Below are positions 51,940 to 63,036 of a DNA stretch of 64,000 nt, piece by piece. Each line of letters starts with the position of its first letter. Within the stretch, counting starts at the first letter, position 1. The notes beneath the pieces were generated by a model. That model had not been told where the DNA came from. It did no database searches and saw only the letters and a list, made by a program, of their open reading frames with translations. Source of the DNA: Verrucomicrobiota bacterium (GTDB taxonomy: Bacteria; Verrucomicrobiota; Verrucomicrobiia; Limisphaerales; JACRJY01); NCBI GenBank assembly GCA_016235585.1, contig JACRJY010000178.1:1-64000 (forward strand), written 5' to 3'. Position numbers and translations under genes: made by a program.

Positions 51940-52896
51940 TTAAAACGACCGGATGAAGGAATTCTTCTTCAGCCGGTCAATGTATTTTTTCTGCAGGCGG
52001 GCGCGCTCCTGGTTGATCAGAATCTGTTCAATCTCGTCCGCCACCTCGGCCAGTGGCTTCACGTGCGCCGTGCGGCGTTCCTCGGTCTGCATCAGGTAGC
52101 ACGCCTCCGGCAGATCCACGACGCCGCTCTTCTGCCCCGGCTTCAGCGCGAACGCGACATCCGCCAGCTCCTTGCGGAGCACGGTGCGCTCCACCCAGCC
52201 CCAGTCGCCGCCCTGGCCGCGCTGCGAGCCGTCGGAATAAATCGCGGCCATCTCCGCGAAGGACGCACCCTCGTCCAGCTTGGTGGAAATTTCCTTCGCC
52301 AGTTTGCCCACGGTGTCGCCGGAGCCGGGCGGCTTGTTGAGGACGATCATCCGCAGCTTGACCTGCTCGGTCATCGCGAACTGGTTGGTGTTCGCCTGGT
52401 AATAATTTTCAATCCGCGTCGGCGAGACGAGGATTTCGCTGGAGACGTTCCGCTGGTGGAGCAGATCCACGATGATGCGCTCGCGCCGCTGCTGCCGGTA
52501 GCCCTCGAACGTCATGCCCTGCGCCTGCAGCGTCTTGGTGAGCGTGGCGCGGTCGCCGAAGCGCGCGCGGATGTCGCGCCGGATCATGTCGTCAATGTAG
52601 CTGTCGGGCAGGCTGAAGCCGGACTCCTTGAAGTCGTGCAGCATGAGCTGCTGCTCGACGAGCTGGTCGAGGGCGTTGCGCCGGGCCTCGTCCACCTTGG
52701 CCTTCAAGATTTGCGGCTGGCCGCGATACTGGTTTTCCAGCACGGCGACGGCCTCCGCCGTGTAGGCGTCCAGATCCTTCAGGGTGATCACCGCGTCGTT
52801 GACGATGACGACGATGCCGTTCACCAGCGCGGGCTGGGCGTGGACGACGGGCGCGGCGAGCGCGGCGAACAGGGCGATGACGAACCAATGTCTCAT
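51940..52896 (-). CDS. SurA-like periplasmic peptidyl-prolyl isomerase
   Basis: 318 residues. Signal peptide MRHWFVIALFAALAAPVVHA, a SurA N-terminal domain (VNGIVVIVNDAVITLKDLDA) and a parvulin/rotamase domain at about 180-275 (VKLRMIVLNKPPGSGD, FAEMAAIYSDGSQRGQGGDW). It should assist folding of outer membrane proteins. ATG at 52896 gives a clean signal peptide; a start at 52911 would add five residues. No lptD gene adjoins. Confidence 0.88.
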   Translation of the reverse strand: MRHWFVIALFAALAAPVVHAQPALVNGIVVIVNDAVITLKDLDAYTAEAVAVLENQYRGQPQILKAKVDEARRNALDQLVEQQLMLHDFKESGFSLPDSYIDDMIRRDIRARFGDRATLTKTLQAQGMTFEGYRQQRRERIIVDLLHQRNVSSEILVSPTRIENYYQANTNQFAMTEQVKLRMIVLNKPPGSGDTVGKLAKEISTKLDEGASFAEMAAIYSDGSQRGQGGDWGWVERTVLRKELADVAFALKPGQKSGVVDLPEACYLMQTEERRTAHVKPLAEVADEIEQILINQERARLQKKYIDRLKKNSFIRSF

Positions 52897-52957
52897 GTAA
52901 GGCGCGCGCATCGTAGGAGAGGCTCCCGCGAGGGTCAAGTGTGGCGAGTCGCGGTCT

Positions 52958-53150
52958 AAACCGGAACGATGCAGTTGAAACGGGGAGCGCGACCGTCCCG
53001 GTCGCCCCCGTCGGCGTCCCGCCGACGGGTTGGGGCGAACCCACCGTCCACCAAACGGTGCGTCCCGTTGGCGCGGGGAAGTTTTCGGCGGGACGCCTAA
53101 AACCGCGGGCGAGACGCCACGCGCTCCCAATTCAACTGCATGGTTTCAGC
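52958..53150. repeat. Repeat family D, copy 2 (inverted)
   Basis: About 193 bp; reverse complement of the element at 45784. It opens aaaccggaacgatgcagttg, and the inner blocks ccgtcggcgtcccgccgacg and gagacgccacgcgctccc match copy 1 on the other strand. It fills the gap between the SurA-like gene and ligA. Confidence 0.9.
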
Positions 53151-53157
53151 TAAAACC

Positions 53158-55734
<2,577 letters not shown>

Positions 55735-55769
55735 TTACCGGCGCGGGCGGATTTACTACACTTCGCCCG

Positions 55770-56420
55770 ATGAATCCGCCGAGTTTCAACGCCCGCCGTG
55801 CGACGCTGGACGACCTGCCCGTGCTGCGTCCGCTCTGGAGCGCGGGGCAGCTCGACGCGCTGCACCTGGAAAAACGGCTCACGGATTTCCAGGTGGCCGA
55901 GACCGCCGAGGGCCGCCTCGTGGCGGCGGTGGGCCTGCACGTGGACGGCCTGCACGGGCGCGTTCACAGCGAGTGTTATCTGGACGCGGCGCAGACGGAT
56001 GCGCTGCGCGCGTTGTTTTGGGAGCGACTGCTGGCCGTGGCGCGCAACCGCGGCCTCGTGCGCCTGTGGACGCTGGAGGCAGTTCCCTTCTGGCGCGAGC
56101 ACGGCTTCGCGGAGGCTGATGCGGAAATCAAAAAGAAATTTCCAGCGGCGTTCGGCGATGAATCGGCGGCGTGGCTCACGTTCAAGCTCAAGGAGGAACT
56201 CGCCGCCGCTCTCTCGATGGATCACGAGTTCGAGCTGTTCCGGCAGGCGTCGGAGCAGGATCGCGAGCGCATGATGCGGCAGGGACGCATCATGAAAGGC
56301 GTGGCCACCGTCCTCGCGCTGATGCTGTTCATCGCGGTCATTGTCGGGGGCGTGCTGCTGTTCAAGAAGCACCGCCTGCGCGTTCCTTTTTCAGGGTCAG
56401 CTCCCGCGAAGCAGAGATAA
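55770..56420 (+). CDS. GNAT-like acetyltransferase domain with C-terminal membrane helix
   Basis: 216 residues. An N-terminal GNAT-like fold (FNARRATLDDLPVLRPLWSA, then GRLVAAVGLHVDGLHGRVHS), though the acetyl-CoA loop is weak. Near the end, EFELFRQASEQDRERMMRQG leads into one membrane helix (about 182-203, VATVLALMLFIAVIVGGVLL) and a basic tail. A tail-anchored GNAT is unusual. Divergent from ligA, whose start is 90 bases away; its stop is two bases from the lipA stop. Confidence 0.72.
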   Translation: MNPPSFNARRATLDDLPVLRPLWSAGQLDALHLEKRLTDFQVAETAEGRLVAAVGLHVDGLHGRVHSECYLDAAQTDALRALFWERLLAVARNRGLVRLWTLEAVPFWREHGFAEADAEIKKKFPAAFGDESAAWLTFKLKEELAAALSMDHEFELFRQASEQDRERMMRQGRIMKGVATVLALMLFIAVIVGGVLLFKKHRLRVPFSGSAPAKQR

Positions 56421-56421
56421 T

Positions 56422-57306
56422 TCAAGCCGTCGCGCTCGCCGCCGAAAATTCATCCGCGTGATACGAGCTGCGCACGAGCGGCCCGCTGGCGACGTGGATG
56501 AACTCCATCTCCTCCGCAACGAGTTTGTATTCCGCAAACTTCTCCGGGCGGATGAATTCCACCACCGGCAGATGTTTCAGCGTCGGCTGGAGATACTGGC
56601 CGAGCGTGAGGATGTCGCAGTTTGCACGGCGCAAATCGGCCATCGCCTCGAACAGCTCGTTCTCCGTCTCGCCGAGGCCGAGCATGAGGCCGGATTTCGT
56701 GTGGATGCCGGGACGCCGCGCCTTCACCTTGGCCAGCACGGAGAGCGAGCGGTCATAAGTCGCGCGATGCCGCACCGAGGGTGTGAGGCGGCGGACGGTT
56801 TCGAGGTTGTGGTTGTAAATCTGCGGATTCGCCGCGAGCACCGAGTCAATCGCGTCGTTGCAGTCCAGAAAATCCGGCACGAGCACCTCGATAACAATGC
56901 CGGGGTTCAACTCGCGCACCTTCTCAATCGTCTGCCGGAAATGTTCCGCGCCGCCGTCCGCAAGATCGTCGCGCGCGACGGCGGTGATGACGACGTGCTT
57001 GAGCCTCATGCGCCGCGTGGCCTCGGCGACACGCGCGGGTTCGTCCGCTTCGAGTGCGAAGGGCTTGGCGGTGGACACGGCGCAGAAGCCGCAGGCGCGC
57101 GTGCAGCGGTCGCCGGCGATCATGAACGTGGCCGTGCCCTTGCTCCAGCATTCCCAGTGGTTCGGGCACTTGGCGCTCTCGCAGACGGTGTGGAGCTTGA
57201 GTTCGTCCAGCAGCGAACGCGTGCGCCCGAACGTGTCCGCCGTGGGCAGCGGCAGGCGCAGCCAGTCCGGCAGGCGCGGGCGGGGCTTCAATTCAACAGT
57301 CGTCAT
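56422..57306 (-). CDS. lipA: Lipoyl synthase
   Basis: 294 residues. Radical SAM enzyme that inserts two sulfurs into the octanoyl group on lipoyl domains. Both clusters are visible: auxiliary CESAKCPNHWEC (about 42-53) and radical SAM CTRACGFCAV (about 68-77); the C-terminal SGPLVRSSYHADEF motif supplies the last ligand serine. PGIHTKSGLMLGLGETENEL is conserved. ATG at 57306. No lipB adjoins. A family C palindrome lies directly upstream, between lipA and the glutaredoxin gene. Confidence 0.96.
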   Translation of the reverse strand: MTTVELKPRPRLPDWLRLPLPTADTFGRTRSLLDELKLHTVCESAKCPNHWECWSKGTATFMIAGDRCTRACGFCAVSTAKPFALEADEPARVAEATRRMRLKHVVITAVARDDLADGGAEHFRQTIEKVRELNPGIVIEVLVPDFLDCNDAIDSVLAANPQIYNHNLETVRRLTPSVRHRATYDRSLSVLAKVKARRPGIHTKSGLMLGLGETENELFEAMADLRRANCDILTLGQYLQPTLKHLPVVEFIRPEKFAEYKLVAEEMEFIHVASGPLVRSSYHADEFSAASATA

Positions 57307-57317
57307 TCAAAATTCAA

Positions 57318-57464
57318 TTTAGCCACGGACGAAACACGGACGAAACACGGAACACAAAAGGTAGGGCGGGCAGTCCTCTGCCCGCCGCACCCAGCGCGCA
57401 CGGAGTGACGCTCTCTGTCTTCAATATTCCGAGTCCGTGTTCATTCCGTGTTTCATCTGTGGCT
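57318..57464. repeat. Palindromic repeat, family C copy 3, with an internal hairpin
   Basis: Ends are tttagccacggacgaaacac and gtgtttcatctgtggct. In the middle is a separate hairpin gggcgggcagtcctctgcccgcc, possibly another element inserted into this copy. It fills the 160 bp between lipA and the glutaredoxin gene. Confidence 0.85.
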
Positions 57465-57466
57465 GC

Positions 57467-57715
57467 TTAAAACTGGTTTTCCTTCCACCACACTTCGAGT
57501 TCATCCGCGCCGAAGTCTGCGAGGATTTTGCCGTCCACGTCAATGCTCGGTGCCCGCGTCTGGCCGGTGAGTTCAAGCATCTCGTCGCGCGCGGTGCGGT
57601 CGGCAGTGACGTCGAGCTGTTCGTAGCGGATGCCGCGCTCGTCGAGCCAGTCCATGGCCTCGTCGCACCACGGGCAGAAGGGTTTGATGAAGAGGCGGGT
57701 TTTCTTTGGCTTCAT
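57467..57715 (-). CDS. Glutaredoxin-like protein
   Basis: 82 residues; thioredoxin-fold glutaredoxin with CPWC at residues 14-17 (LFIKPFCPWCDEAMDWL), YEQLDVTADRTARDEMLELT and the cis-proline stretch TGQTRAPSIDVDGK. Reduces disulfides or glutathionylated targets. The stop lies just outside the family C palindrome. Confidence 0.88.
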   Translation of the reverse strand: MKPKKTRLFIKPFCPWCDEAMDWLDERGIRYEQLDVTADRTARDEMLELTGQTRAPSIDVDGKILADFGADELEVWWKENQF

Positions 57716-57816
57716 TGATTCGCTGTTATAGCTGAAAGGCGGTTCACGCCTTTTGGAAATGTGCTTTTGCTCGGCGATAGTGCAAATTTGCACACAAACG
57801 TATCCTTTATTAACCA

Positions 57817-58452
57817 TCACTCTTGATTTTTGTGATTGGCGGCGTCTATGTATTGAGAAAGCGGTAAGTGTGGTATGAATTTTTCTTTCTCCGCGCCGGC
57901 ACCCACGAACTTCGCCCACTGCCGGCAACGTCGAGACAAATCCTCCATGCCAAATTCATGAAACTTGTTTTTTTCGACTTGAAGGCGGCCACCATCATCG
58001 GAATATCGGACAAATGAGTATGCAAAATACCCCTTAAATCGAAAACTCTTGTCGTAGAATATTTCAACTTCTCCACTTTCATCAATTGTTTCTGAAACTC
58101 TAATCCCACCCCGCAAATCGTCTTCGCTGATTTCTAGAAGTATTCCTGGAGGGAACTGCCGATACAAACACAAGCTTCTGAAAGCCCCGTCGAACGGATT
58201 GACAATCAAACTCCCGATAGGAGCATATCTTGCAGACATGGGTTTCTGAAAGTTTAGTTTAGACATTCTCGGATCGCTCAACATTTGCTCCAAGGGCGTC
58301 CCTAATGGCACCGTATCCAACACGTCTGCGATTTTTTTGACCGTGTTCTTTGGATACACTCCAATGGTGTAACAGCCTGTCAAAACCAACGCCAAGACGA
58401 TATATGAAACGATTTCAAGAATTCGGTTAATCGAAATGAGAATCTCGCGCAT
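57817..58452 (-). CDS. Hypothetical lipoprotein, AT-rich
   Basis: 211 residues. N-terminal hydrophobic segment ending in LVLTGCYTIG, a lipobox with Cys27, so probably a lipoprotein. The rest has no family I recognise. Base composition is visibly AT-richer than its neighbours and codons end in A/T more often, suggesting recent acquisition. It sits between the glutaredoxin and cupin genes, all leftward, with about 100 bases to the first and 11 to the second. Confidence 0.7.
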   Translation of the reverse strand: MREILISINRILEIVSYIVLALVLTGCYTIGVYPKNTVKKIADVLDTVPLGTPLEQMLSDPRMSKLNFQKPMSARYAPIGSLIVNPFDGAFRSLCLYRQFPPGILLEISEDDLRGGIRVSETIDESGEVEIFYDKSFRFKGYFAYSFVRYSDDGGRLQVEKNKFHEFGMEDLSRRCRQWAKFVGAGAEKEKFIPHLPLSQYIDAANHKNQE

Positions 58453-58463
58453 GGGGTTCCGAG

Positions 58464-58829
58464 TTAGTTTTCTGTGATGAACGTATCACTGTGCTCATAA
58501 CACGGCGCGCAACAGCAGAGCAGCCGCAGCACTTCGTTGCCCGTGTTCCAGAGCTTGTGCTTTTTGCCCGGCGGGATGGCGATGGCATCGCCGGGGCGCA
58601 CGTCGCACGTCTCGCCCTCAATCCGCATCCGGCCAGTGCCGTGCGTGATGTAGTAAATCTCCTCCGTCTTCGCGTGGTAATGCTCCATCGTGCTGCCGCC
58701 CACCAGCACGCGCGCCTCGGCCAGGCTCTGATTGCGGATGCCGGAGTTGCGATAGGCCAGCAGCTCGCGGATTTCCGAGCCGTCCTTCGTGGTGAAGGCG
58801 GGCACGTCATCGAGATGTTTCACGTCCAT
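58464..58829 (-). CDS. Cupin-domain protein
   Basis: 121 residues, one cupin_2 barrel. Metal site in EHYHAKTEEIYYITHGTGRM (HxH...E) and the second motif PGDAIAIPPGKKHKLWN. The C terminus carries an unusual CCCAPC run followed by a short tail. Likely metal-binding sugar isomerase-type or regulatory cupin; role unknown. ATG at 58829 starts 23 bases downstream of the EamA transporter stop. Confidence 0.84.
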   Translation of the reverse strand: MDVKHLDDVPAFTTKDGSEIRELLAYRNSGIRNQSLAEARVLVGGSTMEHYHAKTEEIYYITHGTGRMRIEGETCDVRPGDAIAIPPGKKHKLWNTGNEVLRLLCCCAPCYEHSDTFITEN

Positions 58830-58852
58830 ACGCCGGAAATTATTCCGCCAAG

Positions 58853-59779
58853 TCACTCCGATGGCAACCAGCGGTTGCCGAAAATCTTCTCCCAGTTCGC
58901 CTGCCCCAGCGCCACGCCGCCGACAATCAGCGCCGTCGCCAGCCAGAACGTCGGCGTCACCGGCTCGCCGAGGCAGAAGTGCGCCCAGCCCATCGTGGTG
59001 ACGGGGATGAGGTTGCCGGCGAGCAGCACCTTGCTCACGGGCCAGTGCTTGAGGGCGTTGTTCCACAGCGCGAACGACACCACGCCGCCGCACACGACGC
59101 AGTAGAGTTGAATCCCTGCGACATCCCAGCGCCAGACGAGTCCGCCGCGCCGGAAAACTTCAATGGCGGCCAGCGGCGCGAGCAAAGTGGCCGCGCGCCA
59201 CATCGTCTGGGCGGTGATTTCCGCGCCGGAAAGTGTCGCGCCGAGCGCGCGACACGTGCGGCTGTAGCGCGTCCAAATGAGGCTCGCGCCGAGGGCGAGC
59301 GCGCCGCCCTGCAAATGCTCCGCGCCGAGTTTCAACTTCGGCCAGAAGAGCACGAGCACGCCGCTGACGGCCAGCAGCGTGGCGGCGTAGCGCTTGAGCG
59401 ACTCGCGGCGCATCGTCGGGCGGCCCTCCAGCAGCGTCGCCCAGATGGGCGAGGTGCCGAGGCAGAGCGCGACGTTGCTGGCCGTGGTGAACAGCAGCGA
59501 ACAGGTGAACAACACGACGTAGAGCGCGAGGCTTGTCCCGCCGTGCCACCACAGCGTCCGTCTTTGCTCCGGCGTGAGCGGCACGTTCGGGCCGAACCAG
59601 TTCGTCCAGCGCAGCAGGCCGAGCAGGATGGCTGCGACGCAAAACATCCGGCTACAGCCAATCCAGACCGGCGGCCAGTGGCCGACGAGGAATTTCACAC
59701 CGGTGTTGTTCGCCCCCCACAGGAACACGGCGGTAAAGATGCCGGCGGCGATGGCGGAGTTGGAACGGCTTAAAAACAC
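58853..59779 (-). CDS. EamA/DMT-family transporter
   Basis: 308 residues with ten predicted membrane helices in two EamA halves. IFTAVFLWGANNTGVKFLVG opens the first half and the second EamA repeat runs from about residue 160; the late block IQLYCVVCGGVVSFALWNNA is typical. Substrate not predictable (metabolite or amino-acid efflux). Probably cotranscribed with the cupin gene. Confidence 0.88.
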   Translation of the reverse strand: MFLSRSNSAIAAGIFTAVFLWGANNTGVKFLVGHWPPVWIGCSRMFCVAAILLGLLRWTNWFGPNVPLTPEQRRTLWWHGGTSLALYVVLFTCSLLFTTASNVALCLGTSPIWATLLEGRPTMRRESLKRYAATLLAVSGVLVLFWPKLKLGAEHLQGGALALGASLIWTRYSRTCRALGATLSGAEITAQTMWRAATLLAPLAAIEVFRRGGLVWRWDVAGIQLYCVVCGGVVSFALWNNALKHWPVSKVLLAGNLIPVTTMGWAHFCLGEPVTPTFWLATALIVGGVALGQANWEKIFGNRWLPSE

Positions 59780-59932
59780 GGGGGAGAGTTAGGCGATGTC
59801 GCGTGGACGCTGCAACAGGATTCACTCTGCAAACAATGGACAAGCTTCTGCCTATGGGCGACTCCAACCTGAAACCGCTCTTGCAGGGGCCGTGCGGCAC
59901 CACACTCGGAAACGCACGGGATAAACCAAGGG

Positions 59933-60706
59933 TCAAATTTCAATCACCGTGATTTCCGGACGGCAATTGAAACGCACGTTCATGTAAAACCAGCCCAGCC
60001 CCGCGCCCACGTAGAGCGGGCCGGAGGCTGTGTGGAAAAGGCCGAGGTCGTAACGGCCAACGCCCCACGGCGTGACCAGCGGGCCGTAAAAAGGGATCCG
60101 AACCTGGCCGCCGTGGGAATGCCCTGCCAGTGCGAGGTCAAACTTGTAGGCGCCAATCTTGTCCACCCACTCCGGGTAGTGAATCAGCACGATGTTTTTC
60201 GCGGCGGGATTCAGGGTCAACTGCGGTGCCTTCATGCACGTTGCGCCGGCGAGATTCACCCTGCCGCCCGCCGCAGAAATGCTTTCGTCCATCAACCACT
60301 TCCCTCCGGTGGCGGCAAACGCGGCGGCAATCAGTTTGAAATCCGCCTTGCTCCAATAATCATGGTTGCCGGGGACACCGTAGAGCGGCGCTTTGATGCC
60401 ACGCAACAATTCGAGCGCCTCATTCACAAATTCGGCGTCCTCGACAAGGTCGCCGGTGAAGCAGACAAACTCCGGGGCGAGCGCGTTAATTTTCTTCACC
60501 ACCGCCGTCAGATAATCGCGGTCGCCCTTGTGGTGCAGGTCGGTGAAGTGAACGAAGCGAACCGTGGGCTTCTCCTTCGTCAATCGCAGACGACGAACCT
60601 TGAACCAGTTCGGCTCGAACCAGAGCGCATCCGCCACCGCGAGCACGGGCGTCCCGCACAGAAGCGCGTAAAAAAGACGCCGCCGGCTGATTTTGATGAG
60701 TTTCAT
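59933..60706 (-). CDS. Membrane-anchored metallophosphoesterase
   Basis: 257 residues. An N-terminal anchor with basic residues (KISRRRLFYALLCGTPVLAV) looks Tat- or membrane-type. The calcineurin-like phosphoesterase motifs are complete: FVHFTDLHHKGD, FTGDLVEDAE, VPGNHDYW, LIHYPEW and LALAGHSHGGQVRIPF. Resembles YkuE/LpxH-like enzymes; substrate unknown. ATG at 60706 chosen because the upstream extension is not conserved-looking. Confidence 0.87.
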   Translation of the reverse strand: MKLIKISRRRLFYALLCGTPVLAVADALWFEPNWFKVRRLRLTKEKPTVRFVHFTDLHHKGDRDYLTAVVKKINALAPEFVCFTGDLVEDAEFVNEALELLRGIKAPLYGVPGNHDYWSKADFKLIAAAFAATGGKWLMDESISAAGGRVNLAGATCMKAPQLTLNPAAKNIVLIHYPEWVDKIGAYKFDLALAGHSHGGQVRIPFYGPLVTPWGVGRYDLGLFHTASGPLYVGAGLGWFYMNVRFNCRPEITVIEI

Positions 60707-60818
60707 GGCATCACGATCCGGGTGTCGCGCCAGAATACGCCCGGCCTTGGTGCTTCGCAAGGCTGTGCAAAGATGGGTCTGTGGCGGCAATGGAAATGAG
60801 TCGGCCTGTTGATTGCCA

Positions 60819-60857
60819 ATTAAATCAAAAACCCAGCCAAGTCGCCTTGGCTGGGTT
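60819..60857 (-). terminator. Rho-independent terminator of the DUF1501 gene
   Basis: Perfect 12 bp stem aacccagccaag / cttggctgggtt with a 4-base loop (60830-60857). On the minus strand it is followed by tttgattta, so it ends leftward transcription, 24 bases after the DUF1501 stop. Confidence 0.9.
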
Positions 60858-60880
60858 CGTGGAGAATTTGTTTCGTCGGC

Positions 60881-62353
60881 CTACGCGAACAGCTTCGTGA
60901 CGGCCTTGGCCTTCACGAGTTCGCGCGGCTGGTTGAGGTGGTTGTAGACGATCGTCTCCGGGTCAATGCCGACGGCGTGGTAGATGGTCGCCAGCAGCTC
61001 GGTCGGATGCACGGGGTCGCTCTTCGGGCTGGAGCCGGTCTTGTCGGACTCGCCGTGGACATAGCCACGCTTGATGCCCGCGCCAGCAACGATGCTGGTG
61101 TAGCAATACGGCCAGTGGTCGCGGCCGTCGGCGCTGTTGTTGTTGCCGGAGGTGGAGAGACCTTTCTCCGGGCTGCGGCCAAATTCGCCAAGGCAGACAA
61201 CAAGCGTCTCGCTCAACAGGCCGCGTTGATCCAGGTCTTCAAAAAGCGCGCTCAAGCCCTTGTCCAGCATCGGGCCGGACTTGTCCTTCATGCGCTCGGT
61301 GAGGCCGACGTGGTGATCCCACGAATGGTTGTCGGAATTCGCGACCTTGGGCCAGATGACCTCGACGACGCGCGTGCCGGCCTCGACGAGACGACGGGCG
61401 AGCAGCAGGCTCTGGCCGAAAGTGTTGCGGCCATAGCGGTCACGGAGCGCGTCGGATTCCTGCGAGAGCGAGAAGGCGTCGCGCGCGCGGCCGGAGACGA
61501 TGAGGTTGAGGGCGCGCTGATAATACTCGTCGAGGTTGTATTGCGCGGTGGCCTTCTCGATGTCCGGCATCGCGGCCTCGATGGACTCGCGGAGCTTGGC
61601 GCGGCGTTCGAGGCGCATGGCGAAGACTTCCTGCGGGAGCTTGAGGTCATCGGTCTTGATGCGCTCCATTTTCTTCATGTCGAGATCATCACCCTCGGGG
61701 AACAGCGTGTAGGGATCGTAGGCCTTGCCGAGGAAGCCCGCGCTGCCGCCCTTGCCGACGACGTTGGACTCCTGCAACGGCCGCGGGAGCATCACGAACG
61801 GCAGCATCGGCTCCTTCACCGGCTTGAGGCGGATGATGTTCGAGCCGAAGTTCGGATAGTCCTTCGCGTTGGGCGGTTCGAGCTGGCCGGACGGGCTGAC
61901 CTTGTCGGTCGTGTAGCCGGTCATGATCTGGTAGATGGCGGCGGTGTGGTTGAACAGGCCGTTGGGCGTGTAGCTCATCGAGCGGATCATGGTGAACTTG
62001 TCGTTCACCTTCGCGAGCTGCGGCAGGATTTCCGTGTAGTTCACGCCGGGAATCTTGGTGGGGATGGGCTTGAACTGGCTGCGGATTTTGTCCGGCACGT
62101 TGTCCTTCGGATCCCAAAGATCAAGGTGCGACGGGCCGCCCTGGAGATAAACCATGATGACGCTCTTGGCCTTGCCCCAGCCAGGGCCGCCGAGGGCCTT
62201 GCCGGATTCGCTGGCGGCGGCGTTGAGGCGCAGCATGGAGCCGAGCGAGAGGCCGAGGATGCTCGAGCCGCCGAGGCGCAGGAGGTCGCGGCGCGTCATC
62301 TTCGCGTGCGTGTCGCAGAGGTCGGTGTTGTATCCGCCGGGTAGATGGATCAT
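60881..62353 (-). CDS. DUF1501 protein with twin-arginine signal
   Basis: 490 residues. Tat-type N terminus [20 protein letters not shown], then the DUF1501 sulfatase-like fold: [31 protein letters not shown], and [13 protein letters not shown] with the late [17 protein letters not shown]. Very abundant in Planctomycetes and Verrucomicrobia, nearly always with a DUF1549/DUF1553 protein; function unproven, possibly polysaccharide breakdown. Here a small membrane-protein gene stands between the two partners. A good terminator follows. Confidence 0.93.
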   Translation of the reverse strand: MIHLPGGYNTDLCDTHAKMTRRDLLRLGGSSILGLSLGSMLRLNAAASESGKALGGPGWGKAKSVIMVYLQGGPSHLDLWDPKDNVPDKIRSQFKPIPTKIPGVNYTEILPQLAKVNDKFTMIRSMSYTPNGLFNHTAAIYQIMTGYTTDKVSPSGQLEPPNAKDYPNFGSNIIRLKPVKEPMLPFVMLPRPLQESNVVGKGGSAGFLGKAYDPYTLFPEGDDLDMKKMERIKTDDLKLPQEVFAMRLERRAKLRESIEAAMPDIEKATAQYNLDEYYQRALNLIVSGRARDAFSLSQESDALRDRYGRNTFGQSLLLARRLVEAGTRVVEVIWPKVANSDNHSWDHHVGLTERMKDKSGPMLDKGLSALFEDLDQRGLLSETLVVCLGEFGRSPEKGLSTSGNNNSADGRDHWPYCYTSIVAGAGIKRGYVHGESDKTGSSPKSDPVHPTELLATIYHAVGIDPETIVYNHLNQPRELVKAKAVTKLFA

Positions 62354-62490
62354 AGGGTTGCCTTTCGTGTGTTGGTTATACTGTTAATGACTTTCAAAGC
62401 GTTCGTCCAGCGAATATCGAATCCAACCTCAACCACAGCACGCCGACGTGTGCGCGGTTGAATTCAACACATTGTTAAACGAAAAACAGT

Positions 62491-63024
62491 TCATCGTTGC
62501 TTTCTGGTTCGTGTGCTCGATTCTTTCCTCACTTTGGCGACAAGTTCTTCATCGTCTTCTTCGTGATCAAACTCCTCTTGCTCTTCGAGACTGAGCGTGA
62601 CTTCTTCTTTGCGACGCAATGTAGACCTCAACGTAAACCAGCCATAAAGCACTAGCGGCACGCCTACCCCAAAGCTACCCAAACCAAAAAAGAAGCTCGG
62701 CCCGGTGTATTCTTTTTGACGCTCGACGAAAATGTTGTAGAGCACCCAGCCAATGATCGCGACGCCCGCCACGAGACACACGAAACCGAACAACGCAAGT
62801 GGCACACGGAACAGAACATTGAAGACGCGGCTGGACAACGTCGCGCCATCATTCGTGCGATAAAAGTCAATCATTCGCAGAATTCCGAATGGGATCAGAA
62901 GAAAAATGTAAACAATAGCAAGAACCCCACCTACAGTTTCGTTCGGCACCTTGGGCACGACTACCGGCACGCCTAGATACACTAGCAAATAAGCGGCGAC
63001 CCGAATTGACGTTTTCAAATTCAT
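62491..63024 (-). CDS. Small membrane protein of unknown function
   Basis: 177 residues. Four hydrophobic segments (YLLVYLGVPVVVPKV, VGGVLAIVYIFLLIPFGIL, VPLALFGFVCLVAGVAIIGW, FFFGLGSFGVGVPLVLYGWF) and a very acidic tail (EEQEEFDHEEDDEELVAK). No family recognised. DNA is AT-richer than either neighbour. It interrupts the usual adjacency of the DUF1553 and DUF1501 genes. ATG at 63024 preferred; a TTG at 63036 also in frame. About 10 bases behind the stop comes a structured region described in the findings. Confidence 0.7.
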   Translation of the reverse strand: MNLKTSIRVAAYLLVYLGVPVVVPKVPNETVGGVLAIVYIFLLIPFGILRMIDFYRTNDGATLSSRVFNVLFRVPLALFGFVCLVAGVAIIGWVLYNIFVERQKEYTGPSFFFGLGSFGVGVPLVLYGWFTLRSTLRRKEEVTLSLEEQEEFDHEEDDEELVAKVRKESSTRTRKQR

Positions 63025-63036
63025 TATTCCATACAA

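Noticed and set aside
60938-62344. 468-codon plus-strand frame
   Set aside because: Antisense to the DUF1501 gene, whose motifs are clear on the other strand.
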